From VRUE01 sp036403515 (lineage in GTDB: Bacteria > Actinomycetota > Thermoleophilia > Solirubrobacterales > 70-9), in contig DASWQV010000034.1 of NCBI GenBank assembly GCA_036403515.1, positions 175,900 through 239,899 of the forward strand: DNA of 64,000 nucleotides, in the 5' to 3' direction. The first letter of the stretch is position 1, and every line of letters starts with the position of its first letter. The notes beneath the pieces are model-generated. The model was given only the letters and a program-made list of their open reading frames with translations, was not told where the DNA came from and made no database searches. Below, piece by piece: positions 6,937 through 15,767 of the stretch. A program made the position numbers and the translations under genes.

Positions 6937-7106
6937 CCAGTGCCGGTTTACCACATGGCCAGGCACAGAAGTGTGAGGCAATCTCCCCGATCTGCGGTAT
7001 GTGGCCACTCCTTCTTCCCGCCGATACCCCTCCTAAGTAGCGGCTGGCCCATGTGCGCTAGCGCCAAGGCACCGCTACCCGCCTCCCCTGAGCCAAGAAA
7101 GGCCCC

Positions 7107-9112
7107 ATGTCGCGACCTCCTTACCTCGCCCTTGCCTGCCTGATCAGCGCCTTGGGGCTGCTTGCCGCACCCTCCTTCGCCGCTGCGGCCGGAGATCTGA
7201 CGCCAAACCCAACGCAACTCGATCTCGGTACCCAGGGCATCCACCAAGGTTCGACCCCCTCGCAGTCAGTGAAGTTCGAAAACCTAACCGGCGGCGATCT
7301 GAGCGTCACCTCGGTCAGCGTCGTCGGCACGGATGCCGCGAGCTTCACCAGCAACAACGACTGCAGCTTCGTCATGGACGGCACTTCCTGCGGTGTGAGC
7401 GTCGCATTCAACCCAACGACGCCGGGGCCGAAGAGCGCCCAAATCGAACTCGTAGACGACAACGGCACCGTCATCGTTCCGCTCAGCGCGACGGGCGCGA
7501 CGGGAACTCTCTCAGGGTCTTCGCCGTCCTTCGATCCACAGCCTTATTTCTTCGGCGGCCAGGAGCGCGACGCCAATATCTCCAATCTCTCCGCGTTTGC
7601 CGTCGCGAGCACCAATGCGACCATCGCCGGCCCTGACGCAGCCTCCTTCTCGATCGGCTTCAACGGCTGCCAGTTCGTTTTGAATCCCGGCAACAACTGC
7701 AATGTCGGGGTGAACTTCAACCCCTCGAGCGCAGGGGCCTACAACGCCCAGCTGGAACTGAGCAACGACGGAACCGACAATCCCCTGGTCATCCTCCTGA
7801 GTGCGACCGCGCTGGCGGGGCCCGACGCCGTGATCTCGCCGGCTCAGGCGGGGTTCGGGGATGTCGCCATCGGCTCGGCCTCGGCTTCGCGGGCTTTCAC
7901 GATCGAAAACGCCGGCGACTACCCGCTGCAGATCCAGCAGGTATTCGTCTTGTCAGGAACGCCACAGCTCTTCCCGATCTCCGTTAATTCCTGCAGCGCT
8001 CACGTCCTCTCTCCGGCCGCCTCCTGCCAGCTCAGCGTGGAATTCCACCCGACTGGCACTGGAGAACGGGAGGGCACGGTCTTCGTCATCACCAACGAGA
8101 ACGGCCCGGTCGAGACCGCGTCCTTCTTCGGCTACGGGGTCGCCTCGCCGAATGGCGCCGCGACCGTAGCGGGAGCCGCCGCCGCCGGTAGTCCGCTGAC
8201 CTGCGCCCCGAGCGGCTACTCCGACGGGACGACATTCGCCTACCAGTGGCAGAAGGACGGCAACCCTTTCGATGAGACCGGTCCGAAGGTCACTCCGACC
8301 GACGCCGATGTCGGTGCTCGCTTTTCCTGCCGTGTCTCGGCGACGAACTCGGTCGGCTCGCAAACTGTTGATTCGGCCAAGAGCGCACCAATTGCGCCCA
8401 AGGACCTCTCAGGGCTCGACGGCAGCCTCGTCGACGAATCTGTCTGTCGAGCCTCGCAGGCCCCCCCTGGGCTAAAGGTGGGCACAAAGACGGTGAAGCT
8501 CAGCTACGGCAAGCCGGTCACTCCGTCTTCGACCTTTGTCCTTGACGCGCCGGGTCTCAAAATGACGGCGATGATCGACGGCCAGGCCCTGGCTCGTGGC
8601 ACCGGGCATCTCGCCCTGACGCCACGCGCTCTTCAAAGTTTCGCCAATGGCACCCACACCCTGCGGGTGAGCGCAGGGTCGCGTGAAGGTAGCTCCCAAA
8701 TCGCACTGGCGCCCTGCCACCTCGCCGTCCGCCTCGAAGGCGGTCCAAGCCGCCCTTCGAGCCTGGTTCTCTCCGCTGCCGCCGGCATGACCTCGCCCAA
8801 GGTGAGCTTGCCGGGCAAGCTGCGCCTCCACGTAAGCGCAACCGCTCTGGGCATCGCGTCGATTCAGGTCGCAGGAAACCCGCCGAGACCTTCGGGCTCA
8901 GCGGAGCGCATACCAGCGCCAATGGAATTACCGTCTCGCTAAAGGCGCACTCGGTCCAGATCAAACATCTGCCGCCAGAAGCCGGCGTGGTGAGCGTTAC
9001 CCTCAATGACGGAGCGATCACCGGGCGAGGAGGCATCGTCAAGGCCGCCGCGCAGCTCCGGGGGGACAGTGCCGCAAGTAACGCCCGCGCCCATGCGACT
9101 TGGCATCGGTAG
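7107..9112 (+). CDS. Exported choice-of-anchor D repeat protein, -1 frameshift near 3' end
   Basis: Signal peptide (ALACLISALGLLAAPSFAAAA), then three abnormal-spindle/choice-of-anchor-D-like Ig repeats: LDLGTQGIHQGS.. with CSFVMDGTSCGVSVAFNP, a second with CQFVLNPGNNCNVGVNFNP, and a third with CSAHVLSPAASCQLSVEFHP. Next come an Ig-like segment (FAYQWQKDG) and a C-terminal beta-rich region. Read without interruption the frame ends at 8942 with low-complexity sequence. A -1 shift at 8876-8882 (A AAC CCG) instead continues 79 codons in a clearly coding frame (KPAETFGLSGAHTSANGITV..) to TAG at 9110-9112. The full product would be about 668 aa. The shift may be programmed, a mutation or an assembly error. 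Likely cell-surface or matrix protein. Confidence 0.8.
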
Positions 9113-9354
9113 CTAGCTGTAGGTCCAAGCCCGTTGCCCACGGAGGCGTCCAAGAGTCCTGACGACAGGTCGGGCGTATCCAAGCCCGAACTCGTACATC
9201 CGCGGGTCGTCCCAGTCGATTACGTGGTCGCGCGGGCTCTCTTCCCGCTCGAAGGGGACAGTTGGCGCGGGGCGGTTTGGCCGATCGATCGGCGCGGGTA
9301 TCCGGGAGACGTTCCCCCGCTGGTGGGGCGGGGCCGTGGGACGGGAGTCACGGC

Positions 9355-10449
9355 ATGAAAACAAGGATTCGCGGGTTCTTCGGCTGGCTCGACCGCGTCC
9401 CGATGCGAGTTGCGGACTTCTTCTATGTGCTCACCGCGGGCGGGGAGGAGGCGCGGCGGTCGCGCGGTCGCGAGCGTGAGGGCTTCGCTCTCTACTTCTC
9501 CTTCCTCGCGGTTGAGGTGTTCCTCGGTGGCGCCGCGCGCTGGCTGATTACCAGCGTGGCGATCGTTTGGATCGATCTGATCATCCCGCTCGGGGGTTGG
9601 ATTGCGGTGATGCCGTGGGTCGTTGCGTTGAGGCGGCCGGTCTGGTCGGTGGCAGCGCTCGCCCACGTCGGCGGGCATGGCGACGAGCGCCTCGATCCCG
9701 ACGTCGTCCACCGGCCCGACGAGGCGGAGGCACAGCAGCTCCTCGGCGCGATGGTCGACCTCTGGACCTACGACGTGAACATCTCGATGCCCGAGCGGAT
9801 CCTGATCGTCGAGTGTCCGATCGCCGGGGCGATGGTGCGCCGCGACACCTTGTTCTTCACAACGGCCGCGATGCAATCCCCGGCGCTCCCGGCGTTGCTC
9901 GGCCATGAGCTCTCGCACCTCCGCTCGTCGGACCCTTGGCTCGGGGTTGCGGTCGATCGGCTGGGAAGCGGGATCGACCCCTATCCGGGGATCCAGCTCG
10001 AGTACATGCGCGGGGCGTGGAAACTCTTCGGGCTGCTCTGCCTGCCCGGGCACTGGGCGATCCGCCTGGCGCGCGGCGGAGTGGGGACCCGGATGCTGTC
10101 CAGCCGCTGGACCGCCTACAAGCTGGCGCGCGAGCTAACCGCGGATGCCTACGCCGCCTCGCTCGGCCAGGCCGGGCTGACCTGCTGGTACCTACGCTCG
10201 GTGCGACCCGAGGATGATGGTCCGTCCCGGTTGATCGACGCGCTCACCTTCCACCCTTCCGTGGCCGAGCGGATCGCCCGCCTGCAGGCGCTGCCGCGGC
10301 CGGTCCCATTCGCCGACCTCGAAGACGACGCCGCCGCAGCGGTGTTGCCACGCGAAGCAATCCGCGCCTCGGTGGCCGCCTCAGTCCCAAGCTTTTTGCA
10401 CTCCGGCTGTGACCCTTCGAGGACCTACCTCGCCGGCGCGATGCGGTAG
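9355..10449 (+). CDS. M48-family membrane metallopeptidase
   Basis: 364 aa from the ATG at 9355, preceded by GGGAG. Membrane segments occur at about residues 45-65 and 68-90 (WLITSVAIVWIDLIIPLGGWIAVMPWVV). The zinc motif GHELSHLRSSD (HExxH) lies near residue 185, and a downstream ELTADAYAA supplies the third ligand Glu typical of M48 peptidases. This family (HtpX/Ste24-like) cleaves membrane or exported proteins near the membrane face. Its last 25 nt overlap the convergent gene ending at 10425. No partner gene suggests the substrate. Confidence 0.85.
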   Translation: MKTRIRGFFGWLDRVPMRVADFFYVLTAGGEEARRSRGREREGFALYFSFLAVEVFLGGAARWLITSVAIVWIDLIIPLGGWIAVMPWVVALRRPVWSVAALAHVGGHGDERLDPDVVHRPDEAEAQQLLGAMVDLWTYDVNISMPERILIVECPIAGAMVRRDTLFFTTAAMQSPALPALLGHELSHLRSSDPWLGVAVDRLGSGIDPYPGIQLEYMRGAWKLFGLLCLPGHWAIRLARGGVGTRMLSSRWTAYKLARELTADAYAASLGQAGLTCWYLRSVRPEDDGPSRLIDALTFHPSVAERIARLQALPRPVPFADLEDDAAAAVLPREAIRASVAASVPSFLHSGCDPSRTYLAGAMR

Positions 10450-11168
10450 GCGAAGAGCACCGACTGCGCCCCCGGCGCGCCGGTGGTGTTGGAGCGGATG
10501 GTCAGGGTGGTGTGCGGTTCTTCAGGAGTGGAAAACGAGCGTAGATCCGTGCAGCCGTTTTCACCTTCGTGGATCGTGCAGGAGACCGTTACGTCGAAAC
10601 CGGCGACTACGGAGATCGTGCGGGAGGTTCCCATCCCCATGGTTTCACCGCCCCGCAAGCTTACGTTGAGATCTGCGATCTGGAAGACGCCAGGGGGAAG
10701 CAGGCCGGCGACGGTGGTGAAGACACCCGCTTTCGAGAGTCCGGTGGGAGCACCGTCCTCAGGGCCCGTTGTAAGACCGGTGATCTGTCCCGACATGACG
10801 CCGCTGCCGAAGGCGGCGGCATCGTGACCGCCCAGCAGGCTCGCTTCGGTCGCGCGGGCAGCCGTCGTTGCGCGGGAGGCGTTGTCGGCGCTTGCCGCGT
10901 GGATCGTGTCGTCGGCCTTGCTGGCGCTCGGCACCTTGCCCAAGGTCGCGACGTCGATCTTCTCACCCGTCACGGCTCCGTCGCGGAGCTTCGCACTCGT
11001 CACCGCCGCGTCCTTGATCTTCGGGGAGGTGACGGCGTTGCGCTTGAGCTGCCTGGCTCCCACCGTGTTCTTGCCGAGCTGACTCGCCGCGAAGGCGACG
11101 CCGCCGCTCAACAGCAGGAACAGGCAAAGGGTTGAGACGACATTCGAATAAGTGAGCTTCCCGCGCAT
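10425..11168 (-). CDS. Exported protein with degenerate 'LGKNTVG..QLK' repeats
   Basis: 247 aa from the ATG at 11168, preceded by GGGAGGG. Signal peptide (NVVSTLCLFLLLSGGVAFAAS), then about five short repeats of the kind LGKNTVGARQLKRNAVTSPK, IKDAAVTSAKLRDG, AVTGEKID, which form a right-handed spiral-like stalk. A C-terminal beta-sandwich region of about 110 residues contains two Cys (VSCTIHEGENGC) and probably forms a disulfide-bonded head. Proteins of this layout are abundant in Thermoleophilia and Rubrobacter-type genomes and are uncharacterised. It is transcribed divergently from the ECF sigma gene at 11299. Confidence 0.75.
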   Translation of the reverse strand: MRGKLTYSNVVSTLCLFLLLSGGVAFAASQLGKNTVGARQLKRNAVTSPKIKDAAVTSAKLRDGAVTGEKIDVATLGKVPSASKADDTIHAASADNASRATTAARATEASLLGGHDAAAFGSGVMSGQITGLTTGPEDGAPTGLSKAGVFTTVAGLLPPGVFQIADLNVSLRGGETMGMGTSRTISVVAGFDVTVSCTIHEGENGCTDLRSFSTPEEPHTTLTIRSNTTGAPGAQSVLFAYRIAPAR

Positions 11169-11298
11169 CGGTGCCCTCCCTTGATCGATTGCGCACAAAC
11201 GATACGCGGGATGGACCCCCAGCTGCAGGAAGCGGTCGCAAGGCGGTGGATTTCAGGGAGAGTGCAACGATCGGGCCTCACCCGGACATATAGGGACA

Positions 11299-11877
11299 AT
11301 GCATCGGACCTCGACGATGGTCGACGCGCTGCCGCGTGATCTGCTGGAGCAACGCTTCGCGCGTCTTTACCGCGACAACGCACGCAGGATTCTGGGCTAT
11401 GCGCTTCGCCGCTGCCCCGATCCCGAGGATGCAGCTGAAATCGTCGCCGAGACCTTTCTCGCTGCCTGGCGGCGGCTCCCGGAGGTGCCCCTCGGCGAGG
11501 AGGGGCGGCTCTGGCTGTACGGCACCGCGCGGCTCGTCCTTGCAAACCAGCGCCGAGGCGAGCGGCGCCGGAATCGGTTGAACGAGCACTTGCGCGCGGA
11601 GCTGAGCCGGCAGTTGCCGGTCGAGACGACAGAGGATCCGAAAGGCGCTCTGCTCGAGGCGCTAACCGCGCTCGAGGAGCCCGATCGCGAGCTCTTGATG
11701 CTCGTCGGCTGGGAGGAGCTCACGCCGGCGCAGGCTGCGAGGGTGCTCGGCGTCTCGTCCCTGGCTGCGCGCAGTCGCCTGCACCGCGCCCGACGTCGCC
11801 TGCGGGCTCGTCTCGCCGAAAAAGGGGCAGGCGATCCACGCGGGGCCGAACTGGAAGCGAAGGAGGCGTGCCGATGA
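11299..11877 (+). CDS. ECF-type RNA polymerase sigma factor (module A)
   Basis: 192 aa. Region 2 (RFARLYRDNARRILGYALRR, DAAEIVAETFLAAWRRL) and region 4 (ALTALEEPDRELLMLVGWEE, then TPAQAARVLGVSSLAARSRL) are both recognisable, with no extra domains. It is coupled by an ATGA overlap to a membrane partner that probably acts as its anti-sigma factor. The start may be the ATG at 11299 or the one at 11317. A paralogous module lies at 15768-17642. Target promoters unknown; the neighbouring exported-protein genes are plausible targets. Confidence 0.9.
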   Translation: MHRTSTMVDALPRDLLEQRFARLYRDNARRILGYALRRCPDPEDAAEIVAETFLAAWRRLPEVPLGEEGRLWLYGTARLVLANQRRGERRRNRLNEHLRAELSRQLPVETTEDPKGALLEALTALEEPDRELLMLVGWEELTPAQAARVLGVSSLAARSRLHRARRRLRARLAEKGAGDPRGAELEAKEACR

Positions 11878-13181
11878 ACGCGTACGGCTCGGACCGCGAC
11901 TTGAAGGCCGCCAACCCGTTTCCTTGGCGGGCTCTTGCGGGACTGGAGCTCGGCTCGGCCGAGGCTGCGCTGGAAGAGGCGATGATCGCCGAGCCGGCAG
12001 GCACCGGCGCGGGGGAGGCGGCGGTCCTGGCCGCGCGGCCCCACGGCCGGAGGCGGAGTCGGGTCATCGTCGCGCTCGCCGGTGGTCTGGCGGCGGTCGC
12101 CGCTCTCGCGATCCTGCTTCTCTCGGGGGGCAACGCCCAGAATGGCCCGACCCGCGCCTACGGCGCAGAGCTTGTCCGCTTCGCCGAATCGACGCCCCTC
12201 CTGCTGCTCGAAGGTCCGGGCTGGCGGGTCCAGAACGCGAACGAGGAAACGCGTCGCGAGGGCGTCGAAGGCTCGATGGAATTCGTCACCGGCAAGCCGA
12301 TCCCCTACGAATCGGTTCGCATCACTCCCGTCGGCGGGCGTGGGCCGGGGAGGCTCCCCAGGGCTGAGCGCGAGTCAGGGATGTTTCCGCCGCCGGTGCG
12401 CCAACGCCGCGTCGAACTCTTCTGGCGCCACGGCAGCCTCGCTGAAGCGATTGCGACCCAGCGTGGGAACCTGCATCCGCACGGCCAACGCTGGCTCGAG
12501 CTGCCCGTTCTGGACACCACTGCCGAGGTCGACACAAGGGCCGAGTTCTATGTCAATCAGGGCGGCCCCGGCAACCGTCAGATGGTCGCGTTGTGGTCCG
12601 AAGGCGGCTACCTACTCGAACTCAGGGCCGCGGTTCCCAGCCAGGCCGCCTTCGAAGAACGGCTCGGATGGTTGACCAAGGTCGATTCGCAGACCTGGCT
12701 CGACGCGATGCCCGCGAAGGTCGTCAAAGGCGCCGACCACGAAGCCGTTGTCCGCGAAATGCTCGAGGCGATCCCGGTGCCCAGCACCTTCGAGCCGTCG
12801 CGGGTGCCCAACGAAGGCCTCCCCACCAACCGCTATCAGGTGGGCGCCGACGTGACCGCAACCGTCTCCTGCCTCTGGTTCCTGCAGTGGGCAAAAGCCC
12901 GCAGAACGGACGACCGCGCGGCGGAGCTCGAAGCCGAGGAGGCGATGGCAAGCTCCAAGCACTGGCGGGTTCTGCGCGAAATGGCAAAGGAAGGCGCATA
13001 CCCCGAAGCGATTTGGGAACTGGCCGCGGAGATGCCAAGCGGCTATCGGGAATATGCCGGGCACAGATGGCGCTTGCTGCCCCAAGCGGAAGCCCTGGGC
13101 TGTGCCCGTCTCGGCCTTCCCCTCCTGCCCAGAAAGCAGAAGCTCCAGCGCGAACGGGGAGTGCCACTGCCGCCGCGGTAG
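11874..13181 (+). CDS. One-pass membrane partner of ECF sigma (probable anti-sigma), module A
   Basis: 435 aa from the ATG at 11874, overlapping the sigma stop codon (ATGA) with AAGGAGG 9 nt upstream. A cytoplasmic N-terminus of about 60 residues (DRDLKAANPFPWRALAGLEL) precedes one transmembrane helix (VIVALAGGLAAVAALAILLL) and a large extracytoplasmic domain. I see no classical zinc-binding anti-sigma motif. The assignment rests on gene order, topology, and the homologous pair at 15768-17060; the two share WL.AMPA.V.. and an ..MLE.(I/V)PVP..F.PS block. The extracytoplasmic part may be the stress sensor. Confidence 0.75.
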   Translation: MNAYGSDRDLKAANPFPWRALAGLELGSAEAALEEAMIAEPAGTGAGEAAVLAARPHGRRRSRVIVALAGGLAAVAALAILLLSGGNAQNGPTRAYGAELVRFAESTPLLLLEGPGWRVQNANEETRREGVEGSMEFVTGKPIPYESVRITPVGGRGPGRLPRAERESGMFPPPVRQRRVELFWRHGSLAEAIATQRGNLHPHGQRWLELPVLDTTAEVDTRAEFYVNQGGPGNRQMVALWSEGGYLLELRAAVPSQAAFEERLGWLTKVDSQTWLDAMPAKVVKGADHEAVVREMLEAIPVPSTFEPSRVPNEGLPTNRYQVGADVTATVSCLWFLQWAKARRTDDRAAELEAEEAMASSKHWRVLREMAKEGAYPEAIWELAAEMPSGYREYAGHRWRLLPQAEALGCARLGLPLLPRKQKLQRERGVPLPPR

Positions 13182-13260
13182 CTCTGCTCGTAGGGCTCCG
13201 GCTTCAGCTCGTCCCCTGCTCCCGGCTTGTAACCCCGATGCTGAGGGTAAGAGTGGGCCG

Positions 13261-13680
13261 ATGGGCGACTACGCGGTCCTCAGCGCACCTGTAACGGCGG
13301 AAGAGCTGCTGGCCGCGGCGCGCGCCGAGATCGCGCGGCTTACTCCTGCGCAGGCCCTTGCGGCAATGAAGGCGGGCGCGATCCTCGTCGACATCCGCCC
13401 GATCGAGCAGCAGGAGCGCGATGGCCTGGTGCCGGGCGCTCAGCTGATCGCGCGCAACGTGCTCGAGTGGCGCCTCGACCCCCGCGGCGCCCATCGCGAT
13501 CCCCGCCTTGCCCGTCTTGACGTGCAGGTGATCCTGATCTGCGACGAGGGCTACCAGTCGAGCCTGGCCGCCGCCACGCTGAGTCGCTTCGGACTTGACG
13601 TCGGCGACGTGATCGGGGGCGTGCAGGCCTGGAAGCGAGAAGGGCTGGGGCTTCGGGCTCCCGTGCGGACGAGGCCTTGA
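13261..13680 (+). CDS. Single-domain rhodanese
   Basis: 139 aa. It has ALAAMKAGAILVDIRP at the start of the rhodanese fold and the active-site loop CDEGYQSSLAA (Cys near residue 98), then FGLDVGDVIGGVQAWKREG at the end. Such proteins transfer sulfane sulfur from thiosulfate or persulfides to acceptors, and the six-residue loop after Cys fits a sulfur-specific enzyme rather than a phosphatase. GAGGG precedes the ATG. It stands alone, so the physiological acceptor is unknown. Confidence 0.88.
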   Translation: MGDYAVLSAPVTAEELLAAARAEIARLTPAQALAAMKAGAILVDIRPIEQQERDGLVPGAQLIARNVLEWRLDPRGAHRDPRLARLDVQVILICDEGYQSSLAAATLSRFGLDVGDVIGGVQAWKREGLGLRAPVRTRP

Positions 13681-13714
13681 AGTGATCGCGGGTGAAGCAT
13701 CTAAGCTGGGAGTC

Positions 13715-14362
13715 ATGGCAGCGATGGCAGTACTTCGGTTTCGATCTGGCTCATCCCGCTGGGTGCTGATTGCCGCGACCCTGGCGCTGCTTGCCGGCGT
13801 GCTCGTTCCGGCGCGGGCGGATGCGGCCTTTGCCACCTTCTCCGGCGGCGTGCTCACGATCGACGCCAGCGAGGGAAAGGTCGTTCCGCGCTGCGCGAGC
13901 GACGGCCAGATAACGGTCAGCGGCCTCTACGTCGATAACGGGCCTGCGTACTGTCGTGACCTGAGGCATATTGAGGCTTCGTCCATCGTGGCCGGCCTTT
14001 TCGACTTCTCGCAGCTGCCCGACGACCTGGGAGGCGGCCAGGGCCCGATTGAAATTCACGCTTTCTCAAAGGTGAGCGATCCGACCGAAATTTCGGACGA
14101 CAAGTTCATCGGGGCTCCGGGTCACATCAACGTCTTCGATGGTGGCCTCGGCTTCGACTCGATCACCGGCGGCAATCTCGATGACAGGCTGAGTGGTGGG
14201 GCGGACAGCGACAAGATCGACGGCGGGCGCGGAAACGACATTCTTCGCGGCGGCTCCGCGCCGGACAAGCTGCTCGGCGGGCCTGGCCGCGACACCTTGA
14301 TGGGGGGCGGTGGCAGCGACAAGCTGCTCGGCGGCCCCGGCAAAGACATCGAAAAACAGTAG
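13715..14362 (+). CDS. Exported protein with C-terminal RTX-like Gly-Asp repeats
   Basis: 215 aa from the ATG at 13715, preceded by GGGAG. Signal peptide (WVLIAATLALLAGVLVPARADA), a middle domain of about 110 residues with two Cys, then calcium-binding nonapeptide-like repeats: GGNLDDRLSGGADSDKIDGG, RGNDILRGGSAPDKLLGG, PGRDTLMGGGGSDKLLGG. RTX repeats fold into a calcium-bound beta-roll outside the cell. It resembles a short version of the protein at 17713. The DNA of the last repeats is itself repetitive. Confidence 0.8.
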   Translation: MAAMAVLRFRSGSSRWVLIAATLALLAGVLVPARADAAFATFSGGVLTIDASEGKVVPRCASDGQITVSGLYVDNGPAYCRDLRHIEASSIVAGLFDFSQLPDDLGGGQGPIEIHAFSKVSDPTEISDDKFIGAPGHINVFDGGLGFDSITGGNLDDRLSGGADSDKIDGGRGNDILRGGSAPDKLLGGPGRDTLMGGGGSDKLLGGPGKDIEKQ

Positions 14363-14408
14363 TCAAAAGACAGTTCTAGTCACGAAGGCGGTTCTCGACG
14401 AGACGCGG

Positions 14409-14942
14409 TCAAGGTGCCGGGAAGTAGGTGAGCAGCACCACTCCGGAGTCGAACCGCTTGACGTCATCAAGCTCCATCCGCACGGTTCCCCTGTCGCCGA
14501 GCACGTGCACGTTGCCCTCGCCCCAGACCAGCGGGTTCAGGTAGACCTCGTACAGGTCGATCAGGCCCTTCTCGGCGAGGGCGTAGGCGAACTCGCCGCT
14601 GCCGTGCATGAACAGGTCACCGTCGACCTCGTCCTTCAGGCTTGGGATCGAGTCCTCGAGCCCTCCCTCGAGCAGGGTGGCGTTCCATTCGAGATCGCCG
14701 GACAGGCTGTTGGACCCGACGTACTTCGGGATCGCATTGACCATGTCCGCCCATTTGCCCGTTTTGCTCGGCCAATATCCCGCCAGGCCCTCGTAGGTCT
14801 TGCGGCCCAGCACCAGCCCGCTGGATCTCCCCTGACGCTCGAACGAGTGCTCGCCGTGGTCTCCGTCCGGCTGCACCCACTCGCCGACCGGGTCTATTAC
14901 GCCGTCGATGGTGGCCTGCGTTGTCGCGATCAGCTTTCCCAT
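14409..14942 (-). CDS. DHFR/RibD C-terminal-like reductase
   Basis: 177 aa from the ATG at 14942 (AAGGAG 5-6 nt upstream; a second ATG at 14960 lacks one). It matches the dihydrofolate-reductase-like RibD_C family: MGKLIATTQATIDGVIDP, LVLGRKTYEGLAGYWP, LFMHGSGEFAYALAEKGLID. Family members bind NADPH; most small stand-alone copies are uncharacterised reductases rather than folate or riboflavin enzymes. It is divergent from the DNA glycosylase gene. Confidence 0.85.
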   Translation of the reverse strand: MGKLIATTQATIDGVIDPVGEWVQPDGDHGEHSFERQGRSSGLVLGRKTYEGLAGYWPSKTGKWADMVNAIPKYVGSNSLSGDLEWNATLLEGGLEDSIPSLKDEVDGDLFMHGSGEFAYALAEKGLIDLYEVYLNPLVWGEGNVHVLGDRGTVRMELDDVKRFDSGVVLLTYFPAP

Positions 14943-15044
14943 CTCTTCTCCTTCGGTCATGGAGTTTCCGCTGAGTCTCTTCTACCCACGATCTCCTCTA
15001 CCTATGAGACGAACCGCGCGCGGCGGATTCGAGAGGATCCCGGC

Positions 15045-15632
15045 ATGCGGTTCACGCGTTTGGAGCTTGAGGCGTTCCGCGGCCACGAGGTCGACGATCT
15101 GGTCGGGCCAGGGCTCAGGCTGCTGTTCGTCGGCATCAACCCGGGCCTGTGGACGGCCGCGGTCAAGACTCACTTCGCGCATCCCACCAACCGCTTCTAC
15201 CCGGCGTTGGCCGCGGCCGGCATCACCGATTACGAGGTCGATCGGGTCGCCGGGATGACCGAGGCCGATCGCTCGCATCTCGTCGCGCGGGGCGTCGGGA
15301 TCACCAACCTCGTGCGACGGGCAACCGGGCGGGCCTCCGAGCTCTCGCGCGAGGAGCTGTGCGAGGGCGGCGCTCGGCTGCAGCGGCTCGTCGCCGAGCA
15401 GCGGCCCGCGGTGGTCGCGATCGCCGGGGTCACCGCTTACCGCGACGCGTTCGGCGAGCGCGGCGCGACCTTGGGCCGGCAGCCGGACACGCTCGATAGC
15501 GGGATCCGCTGGTCAGGCGCCGCGCTCTGGGTGGTCCCCAACCCAAGCGGGCTCAATGCCCACGAGACGGTCGCGACGCTCGCCGCCGCCTACGCGGCGC
15601 CGGCCGCCGAGGCCGGCGTCATCGCCGTTTGA
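15045..15632 (+). CDS. mug: G/U(T)-mismatch DNA glycosylase (MUG/TDG type)
   Basis: 195 aa from the ATG at 15045. Motif 1 GINPG in LLFVGINPGLWTAA carries the catalytic Asn of family-2 uracil-DNA glycosylases, and motif 2 NPSGLNAH supplies the minor-groove wedge. HPTNRFYPALAAAG is also typical. The enzyme excises uracil or thymine mispaired with G, and alkylated cytosines, for base-excision repair. The ATG has only a weak upstream ribosome site. A 47-bp palindrome starts 2 nt after its stop codon. Confidence 0.9.
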   Translation: MRFTRLELEAFRGHEVDDLVGPGLRLLFVGINPGLWTAAVKTHFAHPTNRFYPALAAAGITDYEVDRVAGMTEADRSHLVARGVGITNLVRRATGRASELSREELCEGGARLQRLVAEQRPAVVAIAGVTAYRDAFGERGATLGRQPDTLDSGIRWSGAALWVVPNPSGLNAHETVATLAAAYAAPAAEAGVIAV

Positions 15633-15634
15633 GC

Positions 15635-15681
15635 TTCCGGTGCGCCTTTCCCCCGTATGCCGGGGATAAAGCGCACCGGAA
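15635..15681. repeat. 47-bp palindromic repeat, copy 1
   Basis: Arms TTCCGGTGCGC and GCGCACCGGAA enclose a CCCC..GGGG inner stem. It begins 2 nt after the mug stop codon. The same 47-bp element recurs at 28593 and 49053. It could act as a terminator, mRNA 3' stabiliser or REP-like element. Confidence 0.85.
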
Positions 15682-15767
15682 AGGGCTGGGGGGGTTCGCG
15701 AGGCCGGTGCTGCCGTTTCGGTATGGCGCTGCGCACTCCGTAGCTGGGACTTGAGCCTGGGCTGGCG

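Noticed and set aside
14160..14350. Short DNA repeats that might suggest a CRISPR array
   Set aside because: They are in-frame repeats encoding RTX-like Gly-Asp peptides with no uniform spacers; no cas genes are present.
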